Source of the DNA: Novosphingobium sp. AAP83
Lineage (GTDB): Bacteria > Pseudomonadota > Alphaproteobacteria > Sphingomonadales > Sphingomonadaceae
Assembly: GCF_001295795.1 (NCBI RefSeq)
Contig: NZ_LJHY01000022.1
Coordinates: forward strand, 390,326 to 454,325
Direction: 5' to 3'
Length of the DNA: 64,000 bases
Below the pieces are notes generated by a model, which saw only the letters and a program-made list of their open reading frames with translations, was not told the DNA's origin and searched no databases. Numbering within the stretch: position 1 is the first letter of the stretch; each line of letters begins with the position of its first letter. Shown piece by piece: positions 24,555 through 33,832 of this stretch. Made by a program: the position numbers and the translations under genes.

Positions 24555-26999
24555 CTAGGCAACTTCTTTGTGCAAATCGCTGTTTTTAAATACTTTCGCC
24601 AACTCAGCAATCAAGTATGCCGGTTTAAGCGGTTTTTGCAGGACAATATCGGCATTTTTGTTTGGCACCATAACTGTCTGCCCGTCTACAGCAGGTGCTA
24701 GCAAGAGAAAAGTTACAACGTCATACAATTTTGACTTGGCCAGAACTTGCTCAAGCTGTTCTGATCTACTTTCCTCCTCGGGCATGGCGGAAGTGTCGAT
24801 AATCATCACGCCAACATTGCCAAGCTGCAACAGACCCTCGGCCTGTTCGAGCGTCCTTGCGCCGATAACACCGTCCACATGTGGCGCGATCACCGCCTTC
24901 ACTTTGGCCTGCCGCAGTTCGTTATAATCAACCATAAGCGTCAGGCGCCGGGTGGCCGGTGCGGCGACTTCCGCCATCTCCGTCACGGCTGCAACATCTG
25001 GCGCTCCGGCAACGGGCAAAACAATGCGGAAGGTCGATCCCGCGCCATGCTGGCTCGTCGCACTGATCTCGCCGCCCAAGGCCGTCAGAATGTTGCGGCA
25101 AATCGAAAGGCCAAGCCCGGTCCCGCCAAAATCGCGCGACATGCCGTTGTTCACCTGATGGAACGGCTCGAAGATCAATTGCAATTGATCTGCGGGAATG
25201 CCGATACCACTGTCTGTAATGCAGATTTCAAGGTTCTGCGCATCGATCATCACCGCGCGCAGCGATACCTTGCCCTCAAGGGTGAATTTGATGGCATTGG
25301 CCAGCAGATTGAAGACCACCTGCCGCAAGCGCCCGCCGTCGGTGTAGCTGACAGGTGGCACGTCGGCGGCATCCAGCACCAGTTCGATGCCTTTGCCTTG
25401 CGCTTCGCCCTGCCACAACTGGCAGCTTTCCGACAGAATCTTGCCAATATCGCAAGCCTGCTTGTTCACCGTGATCTCGCCACCTTCCGCTTTGGCGGTG
25501 TCCAGCAAGTCATCGACCAACGCCTGCATCGTCTGCCCGGCACCCAGCACCAGACTGACGCGTTCGCGTGTGTTCTTGTCGATGCTGTCATCGGCAAGAA
25601 TGATCTGCGTCATCCCCATAATGCCGTTCAACGGTGTGCGGATTTCATGGCTGGTCATCGCGAGGAAGTCTGTCTTGGCGCGCAACGCGGTTTCCAGCCG
25701 TGCGTTCACATCGGTCAGGATCGTATTGGCATCGCGCACTTCATTGCGGCTTTTCCGAATGGAAAGGAACGCCAGACCGGTCACCACAATCAACGCCAAG
25801 GCAGCGATCAACAGCCCGGTGGCAATCGTGCCCCTCTGGCGCGCAATCTCGACATCGCGCTGCAATTGCCCCTGTTTCAGTTCGGCAATGCGCGTTTTCT
25901 GGTTGGCCGAGGTAAACTGGGCTTCCAGCAGTTGTGAACTGGTGGACGTGATCAAGTTGCGCACTTCCCCGTCCAAACGCTGAAACGCTTGCAGGTGGCG
26001 CAGCGCCCGTTCTGGCTGGCCCATGCGAGAATAGAAATCCGCCGCGATTTTGTGCAATTCGCGATAGGAAAGATCGGTTCGCTCCAGATCAATCCCGGCA
26101 AACAACCGGTCCAGCAGTGCCGCGCCTTCTTGATCCCGGCCCTGCTGGATCGCAATCATCGCTTGCACGCCATAAACAAACGGCAGCCAATCGCGCGCTT
26201 CGGGGTTGCGCCCCAGCCGTTCGGCAAGCTTGGCATTTTGCGCTGCTTTGCCCAACTGGCCCATTTCAATCTGCACTTGCGCCAGATTGCTTAATACCCG
26301 CATTTCCAGCATCGGACTTTCAAGCGCTCGCGCATTGGCAAGCGCCGCACTATAAGCCTTTTCCGCTTCCGCCCAGCGCCGCAAAGCGCGATAGGCCTCA
26401 CCGCGAGTGTTATTGGCGCTCAGAGCAATGCCGGGATCGTCATTGTAGATTTCCTGCGCCTGATCGAAATAGGACAGCATGCGTTGATAATCGCCTGCTT
26501 CCCAATAGATCTGGCCGATATCTTGGAGTGCCAGTGCTTGAGATCGCTTCTCGCCAGCCTTGCTGAAAATGCGGTGCGCCTCAAGATAGCTCATCAGCGC
26601 TTCAGATGCTTTACCCATGATACCTGCCACAGCACCTTGTGACCGCATGATATCGCCGTGGAGCTTCGTTTCGGGAGCTGCGGCTTTGACCAGCCCGATT
26701 GCTTCCCCCAGACCGTCTTGCGCAGCCTCCAGCCGGTTCAAGCCGATGTTGGACTCAATTTTGAGCCATAGCGCCGTCGCTCGGGCGATTTGCTGCTCTT
26801 TGCCGGTAAACTTGTCTGTGATTGCAAGTGCTTTGTCCGAATCCCGCAGCGCTGCGGCGGGGTCTGCCATCATATCAGCTTTTGCACCCGCAATCGCCTT
26901 GTCAAAGGCGGCTGTATCAGACGACGCAGCCCACGCGAACGTGGGCTGCGAACACAGATACAAAAGGGCTATCAACACAACGTGGAGAAAGTGGCGCAT
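24555..26999 (-). CDS. TPR-containing hybrid sensor histidine kinase
   Basis: This 814-residue protein has a signal sequence (MRHFLHVVLIALLYLCSQPTFAWA). Next comes a periplasmic helical region with TPR repeats (about 30-340) and a membrane helix near 395-415 (GLLIAALALIVVTGLAFL). A HisKA box with FLAMTSHEIRTPLNG (His near 450) and a HATPase domain (N box NLLANAIKFT; G boxes DSGIGIPAD, GGTGLGLSI) follow. The last 120 residues are receiver-like but eroded; VMIIDTSAMPEE and LQKPLKP keep Asp and Lys. The 3' end is AT-richer than the rest. The periplasmic TPR region suggests sensing through a protein partner, perhaps the neighbouring protease. Confidence 0.9.
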   Translation of the reverse strand: MRHFLHVVLIALLYLCSQPTFAWAASSDTAAFDKAIAGAKADMMADPAAALRDSDKALAITDKFTGKEQQIARATALWLKIESNIGLNRLEAAQDGLGEAIGLVKAAAPETKLHGDIMRSQGAVAGIMGKASEALMSYLEAHRIFSKAGEKRSQALALQDIGQIYWEAGDYQRMLSYFDQAQEIYNDDPGIALSANNTRGEAYRALRRWAEAEKAYSAALANARALESPMLEMRVLSNLAQVQIEMGQLGKAAQNAKLAERLGRNPEARDWLPFVYGVQAMIAIQQGRDQEGAALLDRLFAGIDLERTDLSYRELHKIAADFYSRMGQPERALRHLQAFQRLDGEVRNLITSTSSQLLEAQFTSANQKTRIAELKQGQLQRDVEIARQRGTIATGLLIAALALIVVTGLAFLSIRKSRNEVRDANTILTDVNARLETALRAKTDFLAMTSHEIRTPLNGIMGMTQIILADDSIDKNTRERVSLVLGAGQTMQALVDDLLDTAKAEGGEITVNKQACDIGKILSESCQLWQGEAQGKGIELVLDAADVPPVSYTDGGRLRQVVFNLLANAIKFTLEGKVSLRAVMIDAQNLEICITDSGIGIPADQLQLIFEPFHQVNNGMSRDFGGTGLGLSICRNILTALGGEISATSQHGAGSTFRIVLPVAGAPDVAAVTEMAEVAAPATRRLTLMVDYNELRQAKVKAVIAPHVDGVIGARTLEQAEGLLQLGNVGVMIIDTSAMPEEESRSEQLEQVLAKSKLYDVVTFLLLAPAVDGQTVMVPNKNADIVLQKPLKPAYLIAELAKVFKNSDLHKEVA

Positions 27000-27088
27000 G
27001 CAAGTAGATTAACCGCAATGGGTTAAAACTCAAATAAACGCCCGAATTCTCAATTCATCTCCAGGTCTCTTTCAAAGTGCGCCGCCCC

Positions 27089-30000
27089 TCAGAAGCGCGT
27101 TCTAAACTGGCCACCCACTGTCCACCGTGCAATATCCTGGCGTACGTTGCGGGTTTCCATACTGCTGAAGATCGCAAGGTTGGTCTTCCCGTCAGCCATC
27201 GAAGCACCATAGTGCGCTTCGGCGCGGATGCGGCGGCGGGCGGGATCGGCGATGTCAAAGCGCTGCGTAATAGCCCCGCGCTCACCCGTTTCACGATCTA
27301 CCACCCCGATCGAGGTGAATTCGACCTGGCCTGCTTCCACTTGTAGCGGCTGTGCGACCGTAAAGCGCAGATTGTCGTTCGACCCCAGCAGATTGGATTT
27401 GGCAAAGCCCACTTGCCATGCGGTGCTGGTCATCTTGGCCAACCGGAAGCTGGCGTTGCGATCAGAGCTTGTGCGGGCAACCGTGGCCGATCCAAAAACC
27501 TGCAAGGTATCACCGATCATTGTATCGGATGACAGAGTGGCGCTGCGCGATACCGTGCCATTGCCAAAGTCATCCGACGAAAGCGAACGAACACCCAGCA
27601 TCGCGCGTGCTTCATGCAATTGCGTAAGTGCGATGTTGACATTGGTCCGCAGCCCGAACGAGCGTTCAAACCGGACGTTCAGCGCCGTGGCATTATAATC
27701 CCCAAGCAAACGCTGCTGCTGGAACAGGTCGCTTGACGCTGGCGTGTTGCGGAAATCATCTTCAATATCGCGCCGGTTGTTGGTCACACCAAAGTTGATT
27801 CGCAGATTTGGCGCAACTTTCACCCGCGCGGCCATATGGGCATCGCCCGAAGCAAAGCCGAGCAGTGGGTCATTACCGCCAGTCAACGGATTGAAATCCG
27901 ATGAAAGCTGCATTGCGCCATTGCCTGCGATTGACAGCGCGCCGTCGCCTGAACCCGCCGCAAACGAAGCCACACCTTCAGGTGCCGTAATTTCGAACGA
28001 CGACGCAAAACCGGGCTGCAAACCGAACCGCGTTTCACGGGTCATGAACCGTCCCTTCATCGCATAGCTCCAGCCGTTGCCGCTCTCGCCAATACCCGCT
28101 TTGCCATTGTCGGTCAGGCTGGCAAACCGTGGCTTGCTTGGCATCAAGCCATAGCCCCCTTCGCGGATACCTGCATCGCCGCTCACCCAGGACATGAACA
28201 GATCATACATGTATGTCTGGAACGCCTGCCCGTTCACCGATTGATCAAACAACCGGGTCGACAGCGGGATAAGGAAGTCACGCTCGGATTCATCCAGTTC
28301 TTCGAATGCGGTGAAGTAAGCCGTACTTCCTGCCCAGCTCGCCTGCACACCTCTGGCAAGCAGGGACTTGGCATTGACTTCCTTGCCGTTTTTCTTGTTT
28401 TTCGAAGCGCCGTCGAAAGAATAGTATTTCAACTTGTTAAAATCGAGCGCGGATTGCGCGGCCTGAATATCCAGAAGGCCATGGCCATAGACCGGATCAA
28501 CCCCTGGTGCGCCCAGATCCTGCGCACTTTCAAGGATGATCTTGGCCACATCGCGCGGATACTTTTTCAACCACGGCCAACGATCCTGGATCAAGGCAAT
28601 CGCGCCTGAAACCAGCGGAGCCGCAAACGACGTGCCCGACATGCGGGTAACCCCACCCGCTCCGTCCGAAACCAGCAGCATTTCGCCCGGCGCCACAAGG
28701 AAGCGGTTCATCAGCAACCCGCTTTCCTTAAGGTAGTCTGAAGTTATAAACTTGTCATTTTTGGCGTTATAGACTGCGGTATTCTCGCACTTGCCCGAAA
28801 CCGTGATGCACGCTGTGCCCGGACGGTTGGAGAATGCGGAAATACGGCCCAACGGATCAACCGATCCAACCACAAGGAACGTGCTGTCCAGCGCGCCGGT
28901 CATGTCGATATTGCTGGTTTGGACTGATCCGTCGTTGCCAGCAGCAATCACATAGATCGTCTTGTCTTTGAAAGTGCTGATCGACGATTGGGTGAATACA
29001 TCGCGCCATTCGGATGGCAGGGTAAATCCTTCCACGCCCAGCGACAGGTTGATGACCGAGGCGCCCTTTTTGCCGACATGCTCGATCCCGGCGCGGACAT
29101 CAGCCCAGCTTGCGGTAAGAGTGCTGTCAAAGGGATTGAACGCTGCCACTTTCGCGCGTGGCGCAATGCCCATCACACCCCTGCCGTCATGTGAAGCTAC
29201 GATAAGGCTCCCGACTGCGGCACCGTGGGCATTGTTGACCCCCTCATAGCCGCCTTTGTAAACAACCTTCGAGCGAACATCGGGGTCGTTATCGGCGAAG
29301 AAATCGACCAAGCCAATCACCGCATCGCTACCACCGCCCTGAGCCTGGGTGATTGTGGGCGTCCATTTTACCGCATTCATCCAGTGGTCGTAACGGTCCA
29401 TCCCCGAATAGTTCATGACGGTGTCATACCAGTCGAGCAGGAAGTACTGGCGGTCAAACAGGTCCCAACCAGCCAGCGTCTTCGGATCGTTGAGCTGAAC
29501 TTTCCATTTGTTCAGGAACGGCTGCTGGACGGCTGTTTGGAAATCCTTGTTCGTGCTTTGCAGCACTTGGGCTTGCCACTGGGTCTGGGAAGTTGCCAAC
29601 ATGCCGTTCAGCAAAGACGCCACTTGCGTGTAGTCTCTCGTTTGTTCGGCCAGTGTCCAGGCTGCGGCAATTTGGCTGCTCGATGGAACGAAACTGTCGG
29701 TAAAGGCGCGGATACGGCCCATTTTCGGATCGAGTTCACCAGCAACCGGGCTCAGGTTACCCCAAAATGCGCGGATCAGGCCGCGATAAGGATCAATATC
29801 GCCTTCGAAAGCACGGATGCGCCCGTACAGCGGGTCGATCCCGCCTTCAAACGCACGGATACGCCCCATGAACGGGTCAAGGTTGCCCTCAAACGCGCGG
29901 ATCAAACCTCTCATCGGGTCGACACTGCTGCTGTAGGAACCAACCGGGCCGCCCATCGCGGTTACTGGACGATCCTCTGTTGCTTGAGCCGTTGCCTGTT

Positions 30001-30136
30001 CAGCCGCCTGCACACGGGTGCCATCACCTGTTTCAGCCGCCGTCTGTGCCAATACAGATTGCGAAGCAATTAAAGCACATCCGGCAAGCGCTATTGCGCT
30101 CCCTCCACTCAGCCATTTGCTTGGAACAGTCATCAC
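27089..30136 (-). CDS. Subtilisin-like (S8) serine protease autotransporter
   Basis: This 1015-residue exported protein has a signal peptide (about 1-30) and five 14-residue repeats at 73-149. A long helical linker comes next, then an S8 peptidase domain. Its catalytic residues are Asp in VIGLVDFFADND, His in NAHGAAVGSLI and Ser in MSGTSFAAPLVSGAIALI. The last 300 residues look like a beta-barrel and end in Phe (VGGQFRTRF), typical of autotransporter translocators of the outer membrane. The histidine kinase gene follows after 89 bp on the same strand. The substrate is unknown; the domain order is otherwise that of bacterial subtilase autotransporters. Confidence 0.88.
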   Translation of the reverse strand: MMTVPSKWLSGGSAIALAGCALIASQSVLAQTAAETGDGTRVQAAEQATAQATEDRPVTAMGGPVGSYSSSVDPMRGLIRAFEGNLDPFMGRIRAFEGGIDPLYGRIRAFEGDIDPYRGLIRAFWGNLSPVAGELDPKMGRIRAFTDSFVPSSSQIAAAWTLAEQTRDYTQVASLLNGMLATSQTQWQAQVLQSTNKDFQTAVQQPFLNKWKVQLNDPKTLAGWDLFDRQYFLLDWYDTVMNYSGMDRYDHWMNAVKWTPTITQAQGGGSDAVIGLVDFFADNDPDVRSKVVYKGGYEGVNNAHGAAVGSLIVASHDGRGVMGIAPRAKVAAFNPFDSTLTASWADVRAGIEHVGKKGASVINLSLGVEGFTLPSEWRDVFTQSSISTFKDKTIYVIAAGNDGSVQTSNIDMTGALDSTFLVVGSVDPLGRISAFSNRPGTACITVSGKCENTAVYNAKNDKFITSDYLKESGLLMNRFLVAPGEMLLVSDGAGGVTRMSGTSFAAPLVSGAIALIQDRWPWLKKYPRDVAKIILESAQDLGAPGVDPVYGHGLLDIQAAQSALDFNKLKYYSFDGASKNKKNGKEVNAKSLLARGVQASWAGSTAYFTAFEELDESERDFLIPLSTRLFDQSVNGQAFQTYMYDLFMSWVSGDAGIREGGYGLMPSKPRFASLTDNGKAGIGESGNGWSYAMKGRFMTRETRFGLQPGFASSFEITAPEGVASFAAGSGDGALSIAGNGAMQLSSDFNPLTGGNDPLLGFASGDAHMAARVKVAPNLRINFGVTNNRRDIEDDFRNTPASSDLFQQQRLLGDYNATALNVRFERSFGLRTNVNIALTQLHEARAMLGVRSLSSDDFGNGTVSRSATLSSDTMIGDTLQVFGSATVARTSSDRNASFRLAKMTSTAWQVGFAKSNLLGSNDNLRFTVAQPLQVEAGQVEFTSIGVVDRETGERGAITQRFDIADPARRRIRAEAHYGASMADGKTNLAIFSSMETRNVRQDIARWTVGGQFRTRF
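29690..29920 (-). repeat. Tandem 14-residue repeats within the S8 autotransporter
   Basis: Four units of the pattern DPxxGxIRAFxGxL lie back to back at residues 73-128. A half unit (SPVAGEL) and a fifth unit to residue 149 follow. At the DNA level the copies have diverged, so selection on the protein is likely. They lie between signal peptide and protease domain. Confidence 0.85.
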
Positions 30137-30360
30137 GTCACCCCGGCAAAAAACAATTGCTAACGTGATCCTACATAGGGGGTGCTTGTGAACTGCTACC
30201 TAAAGCTTCAGGTTAAAAAGAGGTAAATCGAAAGCTTTTTGGATTTACGTAATCCTTCTCTGGGGCCGCATCAGGCAATATTGAACATAATGCGATGACC
30301 CAAGACTATCTAAGGACCGAAATTTACCGCATATTCAGATACTGAGGTCATAAAGCCTTT

Positions 30361-31686
30361 ATGCAAGGCACTAGCTCCTTACAGTCAATTATAATCGCGG
30401 CCCTTATGGGCATGGCGTTAATTGGCGCTTGGGTTATGCTGCAATTTATCAAAAAAACGCGGTTAAACAAAAATATAAAGCCCGAAGATGGGCTGCGTCA
30501 CGCTTATTACCAGATCGATATCAGGCAGCTTGAACGAATCCGCACACTGCTGGGATTATCCGTGGCCAAAGCCGCTCTGGATTATCTTGCGCAACAAATT
30601 CACGAAGTCGCAGCCTCGCCCGTATCAGTTCTGGTCGGGGAAATGTCTTTGCAACTTGTCGTATCGCAAGATGCAGATGCGCCAATAGATCAAGCCATCG
30701 ATGCGATCCTGGCGGCACTACCGCAAAGTATAACGGTTTCGGGCATGACATTGGCCGTAACTGTCAAGGCCCGCTTGCTATTCGATACTGTCAACGACGC
30801 CAATAGCCCTACCGAACGCGCCCACCTGACCAGCGGCTTTCTGCAATCCCATGATGGCGTACAAGTGCGGCGCAATATTGCCTTGCTCAAAGATTTTTCA
30901 GAAGCGTTGGAGCGTGGCAAGCTTACACTTGCCTACCAGCCCAAGCTTGATCTGCGCAGCGATACGATCCCCTCGGTCGAAGCTTTGTTGCGCTGGACCC
31001 GCGATGACGGGAGCGAAACCAACATCGCCGATCTCATTGCACTGCTGGAAGATACCGGCAGCATCGGTCCGCTCACGTTCTGGGCACTGCGCCGGGCGAT
31101 TTGCGACACGACCGCCATGCATGAAGCTGGCTACAAAATCCGCACTTATGTCAATGTTTCCGGCAGCCTGCTTTCATCGCCGGATCTTGCCGAATCGATC
31201 ATTGCTGCCATTGGCAATCATGCCGATAAAGTGGGGATTGAAATCACCGAAACAGCGGTGATTGCCGATCCGGATCAGGCTTTGCGCAGTCTCGAATCCA
31301 TTTCGGCGGCAGGTATCTCGGTTGCCATTGACGATTTCGGTGCCGGGGTGTGTTCTCTGGAATATCTCCAAAGACTGCCAGCCAACGAGCTCAAGATCGA
31401 TCGCAACTTCATTGGCAGCTTAAGCACCAGCCACCGCAATCCTCTCATCGTTAAAGCCACCATCGATCTTGCCCACGCGCTTGAAATGAAGGTCATTGCC
31501 GAAGGCGTAGAAGACCAGCTCAGCATGGCGCTGCTACGCGTGATGGGCTGTGATATGGTCCAAGGCTATCTGATTGCACGCCCGATACCTTTGGCAGACT
31601 TGCTGAAGTTCCTCGAAAAGCATGGCAGCGCTGACATCACTTTTGCCAAACCGGCCCTGAACTTTAAGGCATCGGCTAAGCGCTAA
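30361..31686 (+). CDS. Membrane-anchored EAL-domain c-di-GMP phosphodiesterase
   Basis: This 441-residue protein has one N-terminal membrane helix (SIIIAALMGMALIGAWVMLQF) and a middle region (about 45-185) that may be a decayed GGDEF domain. A C-terminal EAL domain follows, with the signature SVEALLRW, NVSGSL, EITETAV, AIDDFGAG, LKIDRNFI and VIAEGVED. All expected metal and catalytic motifs are visible, so it should hydrolyse c-di-GMP. It is transcribed away from the S8 protease; the 224 bp between them should contain both promoters. A PilZ protein is encoded elsewhere in the window (51928). Confidence 0.92.
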   Translation: MQGTSSLQSIIIAALMGMALIGAWVMLQFIKKTRLNKNIKPEDGLRHAYYQIDIRQLERIRTLLGLSVAKAALDYLAQQIHEVAASPVSVLVGEMSLQLVVSQDADAPIDQAIDAILAALPQSITVSGMTLAVTVKARLLFDTVNDANSPTERAHLTSGFLQSHDGVQVRRNIALLKDFSEALERGKLTLAYQPKLDLRSDTIPSVEALLRWTRDDGSETNIADLIALLEDTGSIGPLTFWALRRAICDTTAMHEAGYKIRTYVNVSGSLLSSPDLAESIIAAIGNHADKVGIEITETAVIADPDQALRSLESISAAGISVAIDDFGAGVCSLEYLQRLPANELKIDRNFIGSLSTSHRNPLIVKATIDLAHALEMKVIAEGVEDQLSMALLRVMGCDMVQGYLIARPIPLADLLKFLEKHGSADITFAKPALNFKASAKR

Positions 31687-31799
31687 AGGCCCGCGTTATC
31701 GGCAAAGCCGAACCTTGCACGCTTTGGCAAAAGTGTTTTCCTACACGAACCTATATGGTTATTTAAGGGTGCGTCTCCAACAGGAAGGACGCCCGTCAA

Positions 31800-32213
31800 A
31801 TGTCATTTTTTGAAGCCTTGATCTCACCGGTCACCAAAATCCTCGACAAAGTCATCCCCGACAAGGAAGCGCGCGACCGCGCCAAGCTTGAACTGCTCAA
31901 GCTTGAAGGCACGCAAGAGCTGGAACACTTGCGCACCCGGATGTCGGCCATTGTCGCCGAAGCCCACTCCTCCGATCCTTGGACAAGCCGCGCGCGCCCG
32001 GGTTTTCTTTATGTGATGTATGCCATGATCCTGTGGGCCTTGCCGATGGGCATCATCGCTGCATTCCGGCCCGAAGCCGCCCAGTCCATTGCCAGCGGCA
32101 TCAATGCCTATCTCAATGGCTTGCCCGAACCGCTCTATGCTTTGTTCGGCACCGGCTACCTTGGCTACACCGCCGCACGCCAGTGGGGCAAGCTCAAAGG
32201 CTCGGACCGCTAA
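31800..32213 (+). CDS. Holin-like 3TM protein
   Basis: This 137-residue protein starts MSFFEALISPVTKILDKVIPDKEARDRAKLELLKLEGTQEL. It has two or three hydrophobic stretches (GFLYVMYAMILWALPMGIIAAF; LYALFGTGYLGYTAARQWG). This is the pattern of the three-helix holin family found in alphaproteobacterial prophages and near gene transfer agent loci. No lysis or tail genes are nearby, so it is a solitary core gene whose role (GTA release, envelope) is unproven. AGGAAGG lies about 9 bases upstream. Confidence 0.8.
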   Translation: MSFFEALISPVTKILDKVIPDKEARDRAKLELLKLEGTQELEHLRTRMSAIVAEAHSSDPWTSRARPGFLYVMYAMILWALPMGIIAAFRPEAAQSIASGINAYLNGLPEPLYALFGTGYLGYTAARQWGKLKGSDR

Positions 32214-32293
32214 AAATTCCAAAAAGTGTGGTTAGCTTCTGGTAACCTTCCGTTGCTATTGCCTGAATAGCACATGTTCAGGCCAAAACGACC

Positions 32294-32659
32294 ATGCATA
32301 ACCAGATTAAAGCCACCACTGCACTTCATACCGGCGTCAAACCGCGCCGCGCTCACCTTATGCTGTTGCCCGCCCTTCTGCTTGCAGGGTGTGGCAGCAG
32401 CCCTTCCCCCAATGCCGATCTGGAAGCTCGCCTTGCTGCCGTCGAGGCCAAGGCCGAGCAAGCCGAGCAGCGCTCCAAAGAGGCACTTTCGCTGGCCGCT
32501 TCAGGCAGTTCGTCTTCCAGCGGGGGGTTCTCGGAGCCTGAAGAAATGCCGGAAGAAACCGGGTCTCAGGAAGAAGGTTTCGGCGATAGTCCATCACCCC
32601 CCACGCAGATGATCGGCCCGCCATCACCGGGTCAGGGCGGACCTCCAGGACAGTTTTGA
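32294..32659 (+). CDS. Small lipoprotein with coiled coil and acidic Pro/Gly-rich tail
   Basis: This 121-residue protein starts MHNQIKATTALHTGVKPRRA, then has the hydrophobic core LMLLPALLLA and a lipobox ending in Cys33 (LAGC). I therefore prefer the first ATG, which supplies the basic N-region. Residues 42-70 are a short coiled coil (LEARLAAVEAKAEQAEQRSKEALS). The rest is Ser/Glu/Pro/Gly-rich and probably disordered. No family is recognised. It resembles Lpp-like or OmpA-linker lipoproteins only in general design. Confidence 0.7.
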   Translation: MHNQIKATTALHTGVKPRRAHLMLLPALLLAGCGSSPSPNADLEARLAAVEAKAEQAEQRSKEALSLAASGSSSSSGGFSEPEEMPEETGSQEEGFGDSPSPPTQMIGPPSPGQGGPPGQF

Positions 32660-32768
32660 CACCTCTTCCATAACCGGTACAGTCCAACGGCACTGTGCCG
32701 CAACCGCTTGCTTGTCTGCGGGCACAAGCTATCAGGTTCTGCAACTGCCACCTTCCCAGGGATTTGCC

Positions 32769-33236
32769 ATGACCGAGCCCGCCCTTTCCGACGCATCAGG
32801 GGCCAGCACGACCGTTTTCGTGCTTAACGGACCCAACCTCAACATGCTCGGCCTGCGTGAACCCGAGATTTACGGCTCTGATACGCTCGATGATATCGCA
32901 GGTATGCTGGAGGACCGCGCGCAAGAGCTCGGCCTTGAGGTTGATGTGCGCCAGTCAAACCACGAAGGCCACCTTGTCGATTGGCTGCACGAAGCCCACG
33001 CCAGTGGCGTAAAAGCGGTCTTGCTCAACGCAGGCGCATATACCCACACCTCCGTCGCCATTCACGATGCCATCAAATCGATCACCGTGCCCGTGATCGA
33101 AGTGCACTTGTCAAACCCTTATAAGCGCGAGGAATTCCGCCACAAATCCCTCGTCGGCATGGCCGCCAAGGGCTCCGTCGCTGGCTTCGGTGCCAATAGC
33201 TATGTCGTCGCGCTAGAGGCTGCTGCGCGGCTCTAG
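32769..33236 (+). CDS. aroQ: 3-dehydroquinate dehydratase, type II
   Basis: AroQ dehydrates 3-dehydroquinate to 3-dehydroshikimate, the third step of the shikimate pathway, in the cytoplasm. The 155-residue product has [19 protein letters not shown] (catalytic Tyr), [27 protein letters not shown] and [19 protein letters not shown] (catalytic His), all standard. I chose the ATG at 32769, preceded by AGGG. The frame extends upstream but without family resemblance. It is followed by accB and accC, a common alphaproteobacterial order. Confidence 0.96.
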   Translation: MTEPALSDASGASTTVFVLNGPNLNMLGLREPEIYGSDTLDDIAGMLEDRAQELGLEVDVRQSNHEGHLVDWLHEAHASGVKAVLLNAGAYTHTSVAIHDAIKSITVPVIEVHLSNPYKREEFRHKSLVGMAAKGSVAGFGANSYVVALEAAARL

Positions 33237-33336
33237 GCCCAAGCTTTTCCACGCGCAGAATACACAACCTCTTGCCAGCAGCACGGCATGCGGGCATGGC
33301 ACCAAGCTTGTGACAATACCCGCGAGGAACAAAAAA

Positions 33337-33822
33337 ATGGGGCACGACCGCGGCGAAAAGGCCGAAAATATGGCAATCGACGGCAAGCTGGTGCGAGAAC
33401 TGGCTGAACTTCTTGCCGAAACCGGATTGTCCGAAATTGAAGTTGAAGACGGTGACCGCAAAATCCGCGTCGCCCGTCAATTGACCGCAGCACCTGTGCA
33501 GCACTTTGCCGCCGCCGCACCGGCACCTGTCGCCGCGCCTGCTGCCGCCGCTCCAGCAGCCGCGCCCGTGGCCGCACCTGTGGTTGATGCAAACGCCGTC
33601 AAATCACCAATGGTCGGCACATGCTACCTCGCGGGTGAACCCGGCGTTCCCAATTTCGTCTCGGTCGGACAGACGGTAAAGGCAGGCGATACGCTGCTGA
33701 TCATCGAAGCGATGAAGGTGATGAACCCGATTGTTGCGCCAAACGCTGGGACCGTTACTGCGATTCTCGTAGAGAACGCGCAGCCGGTCGAATTTGACCA
33801 ACCCCTCGTCGTAATCGCATAA
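33337..33822 (+). CDS. accB: Biotin carboxyl carrier protein of acetyl-CoA carboxylase
   Basis: AccB carries the biotin that shuttles CO2 from AccC to the carboxyltransferase, the first committed step of fatty acid synthesis. The 161-residue product has an N-terminal segment ([29 protein letters not shown]), an Ala/Pro-rich flexible linker and the biotinyl domain with the lysine in [10 protein letters not shown]. The ATG at 33337 has GAGG about 9 bases upstream; the internal ATG at 33370 is the alternative. accC follows after 10 bp. Confidence 0.96.
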   Translation: MGHDRGEKAENMAIDGKLVRELAELLAETGLSEIEVEDGDRKIRVARQLTAAPVQHFAAAAPAPVAAPAAAAPAAAPVAAPVVDANAVKSPMVGTCYLAGEPGVPNFVSVGQTVKAGDTLLIIEAMKVMNPIVAPNAGTVTAILVENAQPVEFDQPLVVIA

Positions 33823-33832
33823 AGGGCCGCAA

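Noticed and set aside
29690..29920. A CRISPR-like array
   Set aside because: The repeats are 42-bp coding units without unique spacers and lie in frame in a protein. No CRISPR array or cas gene is visible in the window.
29225..30073. A 282-codon plus-strand ORF opposite the S8 autotransporter
   Set aside because: It is a mirror of the repeat-rich coding region; it has no ribosome site or family resemblance, and the minus-strand gene explains the sequence.
31800..32213. Prophage lysis cassette
   Set aside because: Only the holin-like gene is present, with no endolysin, tail or capsid genes; neighbours are core metabolism.
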